DNA of 64,000 nt from Microbispora sp. NBC_01189 (GCF_036010665.1 NZ_CP108581.1:6815501-6879500), one strand, 5' to 3'. Shown: positions 39,444-49,291, counted from the first letter of the stretch. Notes: generated by a model from the letters alone, not told the origin. Program-made: numbers and translations.

Positions 39444-40949
39444 TCAGAGCGGGATGTTGTTGTGCGCGCCGCGCGAGGCCGGCGCCGCGGCGAGGGCCTC
39501 GGCCACCCTCCGGCGGGTGGTCCTCGGGTCGATCACCTCGTCGACGACCCCGAGGTCGAGCGCCCTGCCGACCCCGCCCGACCGCTCCTCGTGCTCGCGG
39601 ACCAGTTCGGCGAGCAGCCGTTCCCGCTCCTCCTCCGACCCGGCCGCGGCGAGGCGGCGCCGGTGCAGGATGCCCACGGCCGCCTCGGCGCCCATCACCG
39701 CGACCTCCGCCCCGGGCCAGGCGTAGACCGCGGTCGCGCCGAGGGCGCGCGAGTTCATGGCGATGTACGCCCCTCCGTAGGACTTGCGGGCGATCACCGT
39801 CACCCTGGGCACGGTGGCCTCGGCGAAGGCGTGCAGCAGCTTCGCCCCCCGGCGGACCACGCCGCCCCATTCCTGGTCGACGCCGGGGAGATAGCCGGGC
39901 ACGTCCGCCAGCACGACGAGCGGGACGCCGGTGGCGTCGCACATGCGGACGAACCGCGCCGCCTTCTCCGCCGACGCCGAGTCGAGGCAGCCGCCCATGC
40001 GCAGCGGGTTGTTGGCCACGACGCCCACCGGGTGCCCGGCCAGGCGGCCGAGGCCGACGACGATGTTCGGCGCCCAGCGAGGCTGGATCTCCACGAACGC
40101 GGGGCCGTCCCCGCCGTCCCCGCCGTCGTCGCCGTCGTCGCCGTCGTCGAGCAGCGCCCGGATCACAGGCCGGATGTCGTACGCGCGGCGGGCCGACTCG
40201 GGCAGCAGGGCGGCGGGGTCCCGGTCGCCGGTCAGGCGCTCCAGGTCGTACCGGCCGGTTCCGGTCAGCAGGCCGGCGATCACGCGGGTGCGCCGGAAGG
40301 CGTCCCGCTCGTCACCGGCGACCACGTGCACCACGCCGGAGCGGCGTCCGTGCGCGTCCGCGCCGCCGAGCCGTTCCATGTCGATGTCCTCGCCCGTCAC
40401 GCGGCGGACCACGTCGGGACCGGTGACGAACACCCGGCCCTGGCCGGACATCACGATCAGGTCGGTGAGCGCCGGGCCGTAGGCCGCCGCGCCCGCCGCG
40501 GGGCCCACGATGACCGAGATCTGCGGCACGCGGCCGGAGGCGCGGGTGTTGGCCGCGAAGACCAGGCCCGCGCCGTGCAACGACTCGACCCCGTCGGCGA
40601 GGCGGGCCCCGCCGCAGTGCCACACCCCGATGACCGGCACGCGCCGCCGCAGCGCCTCGTCCACGGCGGCGGCGATGTGCCGGGCCCCGGCCAGCCCCAG
40701 TGCCCCGCCCATGACGGTCGCGTCGGTGCAGAAGGCGACCACCGGTGACCCGCTGATCCGGCCCGTGACCGCCAGCACGCCGCTCGTGTCCTCCGGGTGC
40801 AGCGGCACCGCCGAGTCCGCGTCCAGCAGGTGGGCGAGCCGCGCGGCGGGATCGCGGTCCTCCCGATCCTCCCGGTTTTCCCGAACCTCCCGCACGGTTC
40901 CCGTCCGGGCTGTTTCCGTCCGGGCTGTTTCCGTCTGGGCAGCGGTCAT
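39444..40949 (-). CDS. Acyl-CoA carboxylase carboxyltransferase (beta) subunit
   Basis: The product is 501 residues from the ATG at 40949. It has the two-crotonase-fold layout of propionyl/acetyl-CoA carboxylase beta chains: VLAVTGRISGSPVVAFCTDATVMGGALG in the N-domain, and VVLADVPGYLPGVDQEWGGVVRRGAKLLHAFAEATVPRVTVI plus RKSYGGAYIAMNS in the C-domain. The first oxyanion pair usually reads GG (GPCAGGAVY); here it is GPAAGAAAY. The N-terminus carries a low-complexity tract (TETARTETARTGTVREVRENRE) and the middle an Asp/Gly-rich loop. It is divergent from the PKS genes and may supply malonyl- or methylmalonyl-CoA extender units. The biotinylated alpha subunit must be encoded elsewhere. Confidence 0.88.
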   Translation of the reverse strand: MTAAQTETARTETARTGTVREVRENREDREDRDPAARLAHLLDADSAVPLHPEDTSGVLAVTGRISGSPVVAFCTDATVMGGALGLAGARHIAAAVDEALRRRVPVIGVWHCGGARLADGVESLHGAGLVFAANTRASGRVPQISVIVGPAAGAAAYGPALTDLIVMSGQGRVFVTGPDVVRRVTGEDIDMERLGGADAHGRRSGVVHVVAGDERDAFRRTRVIAGLLTGTGRYDLERLTGDRDPAALLPESARRAYDIRPVIRALLDDGDDGDDGGDGGDGPAFVEIQPRWAPNIVVGLGRLAGHPVGVVANNPLRMGGCLDSASAEKAARFVRMCDATGVPLVVLADVPGYLPGVDQEWGGVVRRGAKLLHAFAEATVPRVTVIARKSYGGAYIAMNSRALGATAVYAWPGAEVAVMGAEAAVGILHRRRLAAAGSEEERERLLAELVREHEERSGGVGRALDLGVVDEVIDPRTTRRRVAEALAAAPASRGAHNNIPL

Positions 40950-41341
40950 CGGCGCACCCCCCGCTCGCGTTTCCGTTCGGCCTTCCGACCCTGCTTTTCC
41001 TCCCCGGAACGGTAGCCGGGAGCCATTCTCACGGTCCAATCAGGATATTTGATGAAATATCAAAAGAAATCCTTATGGATAGCCCGGAAGATGCGTATTC
41101 GCCATCACAGTTGACTATTTCACGAAATTCATGCAAATGTCGATTGTGCCGGTCCCGGCCGGATGGCGTCGCTCCGGCGAGAAGGTCCGCGGGCCGCTCA
41201 CACCCCTTTTCCGGCACGGTCCGCCGAGTGGGCGCGACCGGGCGGACGGATTTCTCCTTTCCGGCGTGAGTGACGTGAGCGGACGGCCGGGCGGCCCGGG
41301 GGGACGCGGCGGGAAACGACGCAAGGCTCAACGAGGGGCGG
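40950..41341. promoter_or_regulatory. Divergent control region between carboxylase and PKS genes
   Basis: This 392-bp gap has no convincing gene. Its middle (about 41036-41145) is strikingly AT-rich for this genome. It holds a perfect palindrome GATATTT-GATG-AAATATC (41044-41061), a TTTC-AC-GAAA palindrome (41118-41127) and a TTGACT element (41111-41116), which lacks a good -10 at normal spacing. It probably contains the promoters and operators for both directions, with a PKS leader of 200 nt or more. Confidence 0.6.
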
Positions 41342-44300
41342 ATGCTCAGCATGGACGAAGCGGTCACCTATGGTGCGGGCGCGGTCGCGGTGGTCGGGCT
41401 CGCCTGCCGGCTGCCGGGCGCGGCGCACCCGCGCGCCCTGTGGGAGCTGCTGCGCTCCGGGCGCGACGCGGTCGGCGCGCCCGCGCGGAGCCGCCTGGCG
41501 AGCGAGCCCTGGCTCGCCGGCCTGCACGGCGGGTTCCTGGACCAGGTCGACGAGTTCGACGCGGCCTTCTTCGGCGTCTCGCCGAAGGAGGCGGCGGCGA
41601 TGGACCCCCAGCAGCGGCTGGTGCTCGAACTCGCATGGGAGGCCCTGGAGGACGCGGGCATCCCGCCCGCCGGTCTCGCTGGCACGTCGGCGGGCGTGGT
41701 CATCGGCGCGATGGCCGCCGACTACGCCGCGCTCGTCTACGGGCGCGGCGACGCGGCGATCACCCGGCACACGCTCGCCGGGCTCACCCGCGGCATCCTG
41801 GCCAACCGGATCTCGTACGCGCTGGACCTGCGGGGGCCGAGCCTCACCGTGGACACCGCGCAGTCGTCCGCGCTGGTCGCGGTGCATCTGGCCTGCGAGA
41901 GCCTGCGCTCGGGCGAGTCGGAGGTCGCGCTGGCGGGCGGGGTGAACCTGAACCTCGCCCCGGAGAGCACCGCGACCGCCGAACGGTTCGGCGGCCTGTC
42001 CCCCGACGGCCGGTGCTTCACCTTCGATTCCCGGGCCAACGGCTACGCCCGGGGTGAGGGCGGCGGGATCGTCGTGCTGAAGCCGCTGAGGCGCGCCCTG
42101 GCCGACGGAGACCACGTCTACGCGGTCATCCTGGGCAGCGCGGTCAACAACGACGGCGCGACCCCCGGCCTCACCGTTCCCGACGCCGCCGCGCAGCAGC
42201 GGGTCGTCCGGCTCGCGGTGGAGAGAGCCGGCGTCGACCCGGGGGACGTGCAGGTCGTCGAACTGCACGGCACGGGCACGAGGGTCGGCGACCCGATCGA
42301 GGCGGCCGCGCTCGGCGCGGCGCTCGGGGCGGCACGGCCCGCGGCGCAGCCGCTCCTGGTGGGTTCGGTCAAGACGAACATCGGCCATCTCGAAGGCGCG
42401 GCCGGCATCGCCGGGCTTCTCAAGGCCGTGCTCGGCATCCACCATCGCGAGGTCCCGCCGAGCCTGAACTACGAGACGCCGAACCCGGCCATCGACCTGG
42501 ACGCGCTCAACCTGCGGGTGGTCACCGAGCGGTCCCCCTGGCCGCGGCCCGGCCTGCCGCTCGTCGCGGGGGTCAGCTCGTTCGGCGTGGGTGGGGTGAA
42601 CTGCCATGTCGTCCTCGCCGAACCGCCGCCCGCGCACACGTCCCGCGCCGCCGCGACGACTCGCCGTACGGGGACCGGGGGCGGTCCGGTGGCCGTGCCG
42701 CTCGTCCTGTCCGCGCGCGACCCGGACGCGCTTCGCGAACTGGCGGCCCGGCTGTCCGGCTCGCCGGCGCTCGACGGCGACCCGTCCGACGTCGCGCTCT
42801 CGCTCGCCACCGGCAGAACCTCCTTCGAGCACCGGGCGGTGGTGGTCGGCGCGGACCGCCACGAGCTGCGGGAACGGTTACGGGCGTTCGGCGCGGGCGA
42901 CGTGACGCCCGGAGCCGTACACGGCAGGGCACGCGCGCTCGGCGGCACCGTGCTCGTCTTCCCGGGGCAGGACGGCCAGTGGGCCGGCATGGGCCGGGCC
43001 CTGGCGGACGCCTCCCCCGTCTTCGCCGGGCATCTGGCCGCGGCCGCCGACGCCCTCCGCCCGCACGTCGGCTGGTCGCCCCGCGACGTGCTGTGGCACC
43101 TCCCTGGTGCGGCTCCGATCGATCGGGCGGACGTCGCGCAGCCCGCGTTGTTCGCCGTCACGGTGGCGCTGGCGCGGCTCTGGGAGCACTTCGGTGTCCG
43201 CCCGGACGCCGTGATCGGTCATTCCCAGGGGGAGATCGCCGCCGCGCACGTCGCGGGCGCCCTGTCGCTGGAGGACGCCGCCTCGATCGCGGTCCTGCGC
43301 GGTCAGGCGCTCGCCGAGGTCTCGGACCGGGACGCGATCGAGGCCGTGCGAGACCGCCTGGCGGGCTCCATGGCGGGACGGCCGGCCCGGAGCGGCGAGG
43401 TGGCGTTCTACTCGGGGGTGACCGGCGGACGGGTCGACCCGGCGGAGCTGGACGACGAGTACTGGCACCGCGGCCTGCGGAACACCGTGCGGTTCCAGGA
43501 GGCCGTCGAGGTCGCGCTGGCCGACGGCCACACCGGTTTCGTGGAGGCCTCGCCGCACCCGGTCCTGACCCCGGGCATCCGGGAGATCTTCGACGCCGCC
43601 GGTCGCGACGGCCTGGTCACCGGCACGTTGCACCGCGACAGGGGGGATCTGGCCGAGTTCCTCGAGGCGCTCGGCGTGCTCCACGTCAACGGCGGCGACG
43701 TCGACTGGAGCCGCGCCGTACGACCCGGCGCGCGGCGGGTCCCCCTGCCCGCCTATCCCTTCCGGCGACGCCGGTACTGGATCGACGCGGTTCCAGAGGA
43801 GGAGGAGAGCGGCCTATCAGCCGATGTGTCCTCGCACGCGGGCGAAACCGCTCCGGCGGTCACCCCGGCGGCACCTGGAGAGGCGCCCGGGCGGGAAGCG
43901 CGGCGTGAGGCCGAGCGTGAGGCCGAGCGTGAGGCCGAGCGTGAGGCCGAGCGTGAGGCCGAGCGTGAGCCGGCGGAGGGCGGGCGGTCACCGCTCGACC
44001 TCGTCCTGTCCGCCACGGCGGGCGTCCTGGGTCACGCGGACGCGTCGGGCGTCGAGGCCGAGCTCACGTTCAAGGAGCTGGGGCTCGACTCGCTGGGGGC
44101 GGTGGAACTGCGCGACGCCCTGGCCGCCGCCACCGGCCTGCCGCTCCCCGCGACCGTCACGTTCGACCACCCGTCACCGCTCTCGCTCTCCCGCCATCTG
44201 CGCGCGCTGTCCGAGGCCCGCACCCCTGCGAGCGGCACAGCGAGCGACACGAGGGGAGACACGGGGGGCGGTGCCACGGATGGCATAGCGACAAGCGGCA

Positions 44301-47300
44301 CGGCGGCTCATGCGGCGGTGCCGTCGTTCTCACCGCCGGCGGCCGGAGACCGGGCGGACGACGAGCCGATCGCGCTCGTCGCGATGGCCGGTCGGTGGCC
44401 CGGCGGGGCCGACACCCCCGAGAAGCTCTGGGACCTGGTGCTCGACGGCACCGACGCCGTCACCGCCTTCCCCGTCAACCGCGACTGGGATGCGAAGGCG
44501 CTGCACGACCCGGCGGAGTCACGGCAGGGCACGTCGGTCACCGGCGAGGGCGGCTTCCTCCACGACGCCGACCGTTTCGACGCGGAGTTCTTCGGCATCG
44601 GTCCCCGCGAGGCGGCGGCCATGGACCCGCAGCAGCGGCTTCTGCTGGAAGTGGCGTGGGAGACCTTCGAGCGGGCCGGTCTGGTGCCGCGCTCACTGGC
44701 AGGCAGCCGTACGGGCGTGTTCGTCGGCATGACGCCCCAGGACTACGGCCCCCGGCTGCACGAAACGGCCGAGGGCTCCGAGGGGTACGCCCTGACGGGC
44801 ACGGCGGCCAGTGTCGCCTCCGGGCGGATCGCCTACACCTTCGGCCTCGAAGGGCCCGCCGTGACCGTCGACACGGCCTGCTCGTCGTCGCTGGTCGCGC
44901 TGCATCTCGCCGTACGGTCACTGCGATCGGGCGAGTCGGACCTCGCGCTCGCGGGCGGCGCGACGGTGATGTCGTCGCCGGGGATGTTCACCGAGTTCTC
45001 CCGGCAGGGCGGGCTCGCGCCGGACGGACGCTGCAAGGCGTTCTCCGCGGCGGCTGACGGCACCGGCTGGGCCGAGGGCGTCGGCCTGCTGCTGATGGAA
45101 CGCCTGTCGGACGCGCGGCGGAACGGGCATCCCGTGCTGGCCGTCGTCCGCGGCACCGCCGTGAACCAGGACGGCGCCTCGAACGGCCTGACCGCGCCCA
45201 ACGGCCTGGCGCAGCAACGGGTAATCCGCCGGGCCCTCGACGACGCCGGGCTGACGGGCGCCGAGGTGGACGCGGTCGAGGCCCACGGCACGGGCACGAC
45301 GCTCGGCGACCCCATCGAGGCCCAGGCGTTGCTGGCCACCTATGGCCAGGACCGCGAACGCCCGCTGTTGCTCGGCTCCCTCAAGTCGAACATCGGGCAC
45401 ACCCAGGCGGCGGCGGGCGTGGCCGGCGTGATGAAAATGGTGCTCGCGATGCGGCACGGCGTGCTGCCGAAGACGCTGCACGCCGAGGAGGCCTCCCCCT
45501 ACGTCGACTGGTCGGCCGGGCTCGCCCTGCTGACCGAGCCCGCGCCCTGGCCGGAGACCGGACGGCCCAAGCGCGCCGGAGTGTCGTCCTTCGGGATCAG
45601 CGGCACCAACGCCCACCTCATCATCGAACAGGCACCAGAACCGACCGGCACGCCGACCTCCGACGACGAGCCCGCACTCCCGCAGCCCACACAACCGCAG
45701 CCCACACAGACCCGGACGGCGGTCGCGAGTGACGAGGCGCACGCGCCACCGCGAGAATCAGATGCCACCCAGGGCGTCGGGCGTGCGGTGCCGGTCGTGG
45801 GGTGGGTGGTCTCGGCGCGGTCACCCGAGGCCTTGCGCGCCCAGGCCGACCGGCTGGCCGGCCACCTGGACCGCCACCCGGGTCTGGACGTGGCCGACGT
45901 CGCGCATTCCCTGGCCACCACCCGCGCCCGGTTCGACCACCGCGCCGTCATCACCGGCAGCAGCAGGAACGAACTGCTGCAGCGGACCCGCGCCCTCGCC
46001 GACGGCCGCATCACTCCCGGCGTCGTCACCGGGGTCGCCCGGCCCGGCAAGGTCGCGTTCGTCTACACCGGCCAGGGCAGCCAACGCCCCGGCATGGGAC
46101 GCGGCCTGCACGCCGCCCATCCCGCCTTCGCCACCGCCTTCGACGAGACCATCGACGCACTGGACGAACACCTGGCCGGGCACGCCCCCGTGCCACTACG
46201 CGAGGTCCTGCTCGGCGACGCCGACCCGACACTGCTCGATCAAACCCTCTACACCCAGCCCGCCCTGTTCGCCCTGCAGACCGCCCTCACCCACCTCCTC
46301 ACCACCTGGGGCATCACCCCCCACGCAGTCGCCGGACACTCCATCGGCGCCATCGCCGCCGCCCACACCGCCGGCATCCTCACCCTCCCCCACGCCGCCG
46401 CCCTCGTCGCCGCACGCGCCCGCCTCATGCACACCGCCCCACCCGGCGGCGCCATGACCGCCATCAACGCCCCCGAAGCACACATCACCCCCGCGCTCGC
46501 CCCCTACGACGGCAGGGTCACCATCGCCGCGACCAACACCCCCACCTCCACCGTCATCAGCGGCGACCACGACGCCGTCACCGAAATCACCGAACACTTC
46601 CGCGCTCAAGGCACCAAGGTCCGGGCACTGACCGTCAGCCACGCCTTCCACTCCCCCCACATGGACCCGATCCTCGACGACTTCCAGAAGGCGATCGACG
46701 GCCTGACCCACACAGCCCCCGCCATCCCCTTCGTCTCCGACCTCACCGGCACCGTCACCCCTCCCGACGGACCCGCCTACTGGGCGGCCCACCTGCGCAA
46801 CCCCGTCCGCTTCGCCGACGCCACCCGGACCCTGCACGACCAGGGCACCACCACCTACCTCGAAATCGGCCCCGACGGCATCCTCACCGGCCTCATCCGC
46901 GAAACGCTCGACGGCGAACAAGGCATCGTCGCCGTCCCCGCCCTGCGCCGGGACCGGCCCGAACCCCACACCGCCCTCACCGCCGCCGCCCACGCCCACA
47001 CCCACGGCACCCCCGTCGACTGGACCACCCTCAACGGCCCCGCCACCACCGTCGACCTGCCCACCTACGCCTTCCAACGGCGCAGGCACTGGGTCAGCCC
47101 GCCGAAGCCGCACCAGGGCGGGCCGTACGACGACGGGAAGGCGCGGTTCTGGGACATCGTCAGCCGAGGCGACCTCGACGCGCTCGTCGGGACGCTCGGT
47201 CCCGAGGCCGGGAACGTACGGCGATCTCTCGGGGAAGCCCTGCCGGTCCTCGCCTCATGGCACAGGGCGGGAGACACCCGGGCCACGCTCGACTCGTGGC

Positions 47301-49249
47301 GGTATCGTGTCGCCTGGCGGCCCTTGGAGGACGCCGCACCTCGGTCCGGTGGCCGCTGGCTGCTGGTTCGCACCGCGCGGGAGACGACCACGGCCTGGGC
47401 GGAGGCCCTGCGGCACGGGCTGGAGGAGCGCGGCGCCGGGGTGACGGAGGCCGTACTCGACGGGACGACCGTCCTTGAGCCGCTGGTGGCGTCGCTGCGC
47501 CCCCTGCGCACCGGCACGCCGTACACCGGTGTCGTGTCCCTGCTCGGCCTGGACGCCACGCCGTACGAGGGGCAGGACATCGCGCTGCTGCAGGCGCTGG
47601 ACGCGGCGGAGATCGGCGGCCCGCTCTGGCTCACGACGAGCGGCGCGGTCGCGGCGACGCCGTCCGACCAGTTGCCGGACCCGGCCGGGGCGAGGGCGTG
47701 GGGCCTCGGCGGGGTGATCGCCGCCGAGCGGCCGGAGCGGTGGGGCGGCATCGTGGACCTCCCGTCGGCGCCCGACGCGCGGCGTGCCGCGTACGCCGTG
47801 ACCGCGCTCACCGGACGGCACGGCGAGTCCGAGCTCGCGGTGCGCTCCGCGGGCCTCCTCACGCGCAGGCTGGTCCACGCGCCGAGCCGGGACGCGACGC
47901 CCGCGGAATGGGCGCCTGCCGGGACCGTGCTCGTCACGGGAGGCACGGGCGCGCTCGGCGCCCATGTGGCCCGGCGGCTGGCCCGGCGCGGCGTTCCGCA
48001 CCTGCTGCTGGTCAGCCGGCGTGGCCTCGACGCCCCAGGTGCGGAGGACCTGCGCGCCGAGCTCACCGGACTCGGCGCCCGGGTGACGGTCGCGGCCTGC
48101 GACGTCGCCGACCGGGACGCCCTGGCCGCCGTGCTCGCCGCCGTACCCCCGGAGCATCCGCTGACCGCCGTGGTCCACACGGCCGCCGTGCTGGACGACG
48201 GCCTGCTCGGCTCGCTCACCCCGGAGCGGCAGGCCGCCGTGCGGCGGGTGAAGGCGGACGGCGCACTCGCCCTGCACGAGCTGACCCGGGAGCTTCCGCT
48301 GGAAGCGTTCGTGCTGTTCTCGTCGATCACCGGGCTGATCGGGAACCCGGGCCAGGGCAACTACGCGCCGGACAACGCCTATCTGGACGCCCTCGCCGAG
48401 CACCGCCGGTCGCTCGGCCTGCCGGCCACGTCGATCGCCTGGGGCCACTGGGACGGCGAGGGCATCGCCGGCGCGGAGGCCCGGGAGGGCCTGCGGCGGG
48501 GCGGCTTCCCGCCCATGGCACCCGACGTCGCGGTGTCGGCGCTGGAGGAGGCGGTGGTCCACGGCGAGACGCGGCTCGTCGTCGTCCGCGCGGACTGGGC
48601 CACGGTCGCTGCCGTACGACCTCATCCGCTGCTCGCCGAGCTACCGGAGGCCCGGACGGCCGACCGGCCACACGCGAGCGAGGAACCGGACCTCCTGGAA
48701 CGGCTGGCGGCGCTGCCGGAGCCCGAGGGGCGGCAGAAGCTGCGCTCGCTGGTCCGGGCGGAGATGGCCGACGTGCTCGGCCACGCCTCGGCGGACGCGG
48801 TGGACGACGACCGCGGCTTCCGCGACCAGGGCTTCACCTCGCTGTCGGCCGTCGAACTCCGGGGCCGCCTCACCCGGCTGACCGGGACGCCGCTGCCGAG
48901 CACGCTCGTGTTCGACTACCCCACGCCTGCCGGTCTCGTGGACCACCTGCTGCACGTGCTGCTGCCCGATCCCGAGCCGCCGCTCACCGCCGCGCTGGCA
49001 CTGCTCGACGAGCTGGAGACGCTGCTCGGCGAGCTGAAGGAGCCGCCCGGAGCGGCCGGTGGGCCGGACGCGGCGGCCGGTGGGGAGGCGGTGGTGACCC
49101 GCCTGCGGCGCCTGGTTGATGTCGTGGAGTCCGGGGGGTCCGTGGATTCCGGCGCGCCCGGCGAGCACGCGGCGGCGACCGCCGACCTGTCCTCCGCCTC
49201 CGACGACGAGCTCATCAGCTTCATCAGCAACGAGCTCGGCATCTCCTGA
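41342..49249 (+). CDS. Type I modular PKS: loading module (KSQ-AT-ACP) and module 1 (KS-AT-KR-ACP)
   Basis: The product has 2635 residues; the ATG at 41351 is an alternative start. Loading KS (about 14-425) has Gln174 in place of the active Cys (DTAQSSA) with H309 and H349 kept: a KSQ decarboxylase. The loading AT (536-800) has GHSQG (S628) but only 63 residues to FYSGVTG, against 132 in the module 3 AT; the small subdomain and catalytic His are gone. ACP S917 follows a repeated Arg-Glu-Ala-Glu linker. Module 1: KS 1008-1425 (C1180); AT 1568-1905 (S1667, HAFHS with H1770: malonyl type); KR about 2193-2375 (TGGTG, K2304, Y2341, N2345; LDD at 2284: B type); ACP S2500 in GFTSL. No DH or ER. A C-terminal docking tail ends in SDDELISFISNEL. 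Confidence 0.95.
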   Translation: MLSMDEAVTYGAGAVAVVGLACRLPGAAHPRALWELLRSGRDAVGAPARSRLASEPWLAGLHGGFLDQVDEFDAAFFGVSPKEAAAMDPQQRLVLELAWEALEDAGIPPAGLAGTSAGVVIGAMAADYAALVYGRGDAAITRHTLAGLTRGILANRISYALDLRGPSLTVDTAQSSALVAVHLACESLRSGESEVALAGGVNLNLAPESTATAERFGGLSPDGRCFTFDSRANGYARGEGGGIVVLKPLRRALADGDHVYAVILGSAVNNDGATPGLTVPDAAAQQRVVRLAVERAGVDPGDVQVVELHGTGTRVGDPIEAAALGAALGAARPAAQPLLVGSVKTNIGHLEGAAGIAGLLKAVLGIHHREVPPSLNYETPNPAIDLDALNLRVVTERSPWPRPGLPLVAGVSSFGVGGVNCHVVLAEPPPAHTSRAAATTRRTGTGGGPVAVPLVLSARDPDALRELAARLSGSPALDGDPSDVALSLATGRTSFEHRAVVVGADRHELRERLRAFGAGDVTPGAVHGRARALGGTVLVFPGQDGQWAGMGRALADASPVFAGHLAAAADALRPHVGWSPRDVLWHLPGAAPIDRADVAQPALFAVTVALARLWEHFGVRPDAVIGHSQGEIAAAHVAGALSLEDAASIAVLRGQALAEVSDRDAIEAVRDRLAGSMAGRPARSGEVAFYSGVTGGRVDPAELDDEYWHRGLRNTVRFQEAVEVALADGHTGFVEASPHPVLTPGIREIFDAAGRDGLVTGTLHRDRGDLAEFLEALGVLHVNGGDVDWSRAVRPGARRVPLPAYPFRRRRYWIDAVPEEEESGLSADVSSHAGETAPAVTPAAPGEAPGREARREAEREAEREAEREAEREAEREPAEGGRSPLDLVLSATAGVLGHADASGVEAELTFKELGLDSLGAVELRDALAAATGLPLPATVTFDHPSPLSLSRHLRALSEARTPASGTASDTRGDTGGGATDGIATSGTAAHAAVPSFSPPAAGDRADDEPIALVAMAGRWPGGADTPEKLWDLVLDGTDAVTAFPVNRDWDAKALHDPAESRQGTSVTGEGGFLHDADRFDAEFFGIGPREAAAMDPQQRLLLEVAWETFERAGLVPRSLAGSRTGVFVGMTPQDYGPRLHETAEGSEGYALTGTAASVASGRIAYTFGLEGPAVTVDTACSSSLVALHLAVRSLRSGESDLALAGGATVMSSPGMFTEFSRQGGLAPDGRCKAFSAAADGTGWAEGVGLLLMERLSDARRNGHPVLAVVRGTAVNQDGASNGLTAPNGLAQQRVIRRALDDAGLTGAEVDAVEAHGTGTTLGDPIEAQALLATYGQDRERPLLLGSLKSNIGHTQAAAGVAGVMKMVLAMRHGVLPKTLHAEEASPYVDWSAGLALLTEPAPWPETGRPKRAGVSSFGISGTNAHLIIEQAPEPTGTPTSDDEPALPQPTQPQPTQTRTAVASDEAHAPPRESDATQGVGRAVPVVGWVVSARSPEALRAQADRLAGHLDRHPGLDVADVAHSLATTRARFDHRAVITGSSRNELLQRTRALADGRITPGVVTGVARPGKVAFVYTGQGSQRPGMGRGLHAAHPAFATAFDETIDALDEHLAGHAPVPLREVLLGDADPTLLDQTLYTQPALFALQTALTHLLTTWGITPHAVAGHSIGAIAAAHTAGILTLPHAAALVAARARLMHTAPPGGAMTAINAPEAHITPALAPYDGRVTIAATNTPTSTVISGDHDAVTEITEHFRAQGTKVRALTVSHAFHSPHMDPILDDFQKAIDGLTHTAPAIPFVSDLTGTVTPPDGPAYWAAHLRNPVRFADATRTLHDQGTTTYLEIGPDGILTGLIRETLDGEQGIVAVPALRRDRPEPHTALTAAAHAHTHGTPVDWTTLNGPATTVDLPTYAFQRRRHWVSPPKPHQGGPYDDGKARFWDIVSRGDLDALVGTLGPEAGNVRRSLGEALPVLASWHRAGDTRATLDSWRYRVAWRPLEDAAPRSGGRWLLVRTARETTTAWAEALRHGLEERGAGVTEAVLDGTTVLEPLVASLRPLRTGTPYTGVVSLLGLDATPYEGQDIALLQALDAAEIGGPLWLTTSGAVAATPSDQLPDPAGARAWGLGGVIAAERPERWGGIVDLPSAPDARRAAYAVTALTGRHGESELAVRSAGLLTRRLVHAPSRDATPAEWAPAGTVLVTGGTGALGAHVARRLARRGVPHLLLVSRRGLDAPGAEDLRAELTGLGARVTVAACDVADRDALAAVLAAVPPEHPLTAVVHTAAVLDDGLLGSLTPERQAAVRRVKADGALALHELTRELPLEAFVLFSSITGLIGNPGQGNYAPDNAYLDALAEHRRSLGLPATSIAWGHWDGEGIAGAEAREGLRRGGFPPMAPDVAVSALEEAVVHGETRLVVVRADWATVAAVRPHPLLAELPEARTADRPHASEEPDLLERLAALPEPEGRQKLRSLVRAEMADVLGHASADAVDDDRGFRDQGFTSLSAVELRGRLTRLTGTPLPSTLVFDYPTPAGLVDHLLHVLLPDPEPPLTAALALLDELETLLGELKEPPGAAGGPDAAAGGEAVVTRLRRLVDVVESGGSVDSGAPGEHAAATADLSSASDDELISFISNELGIS
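43904..43963 (+). repeat. Five 12-bp tandem repeats in the AT-ACP linker
   Basis: CGTGAGGCCGAG is repeated five times without change and encodes (Arg-Glu-Ala-Glu)n between the loading AT and ACP. The unit is a multiple of 3, so copy-number slippage would only change linker length. The product should be a charged helical spacer. Confidence 0.95.
46601..47076 (+). repeat. Duplicated PKS block: module 1 AT C-terminal half = 60332-60807
   Basis: These 476 bp correspond to 60332-60807 at a constant offset (13731) with few differences by eye. The shared block covers the HAFHS specificity motif through the YAF post-AT linker and ends abruptly at CTTCCA, where module 1 turns to its KR-only architecture and module 4 to its DH. 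Confidence 0.85.
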
Positions 49250-49291
49250 CCTCTCCCTTCTGCCCCACCTCGTGCCATGGAAGGCGTACCT

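Noticed and set aside
41342-43800. The KS with Gln174 as a degraded, non-functional module
   Set aside because: Cys-to-Gln with conserved histidines in an N-terminal KS is the known KSQ loading decarboxylase; only the following AT looks defective.
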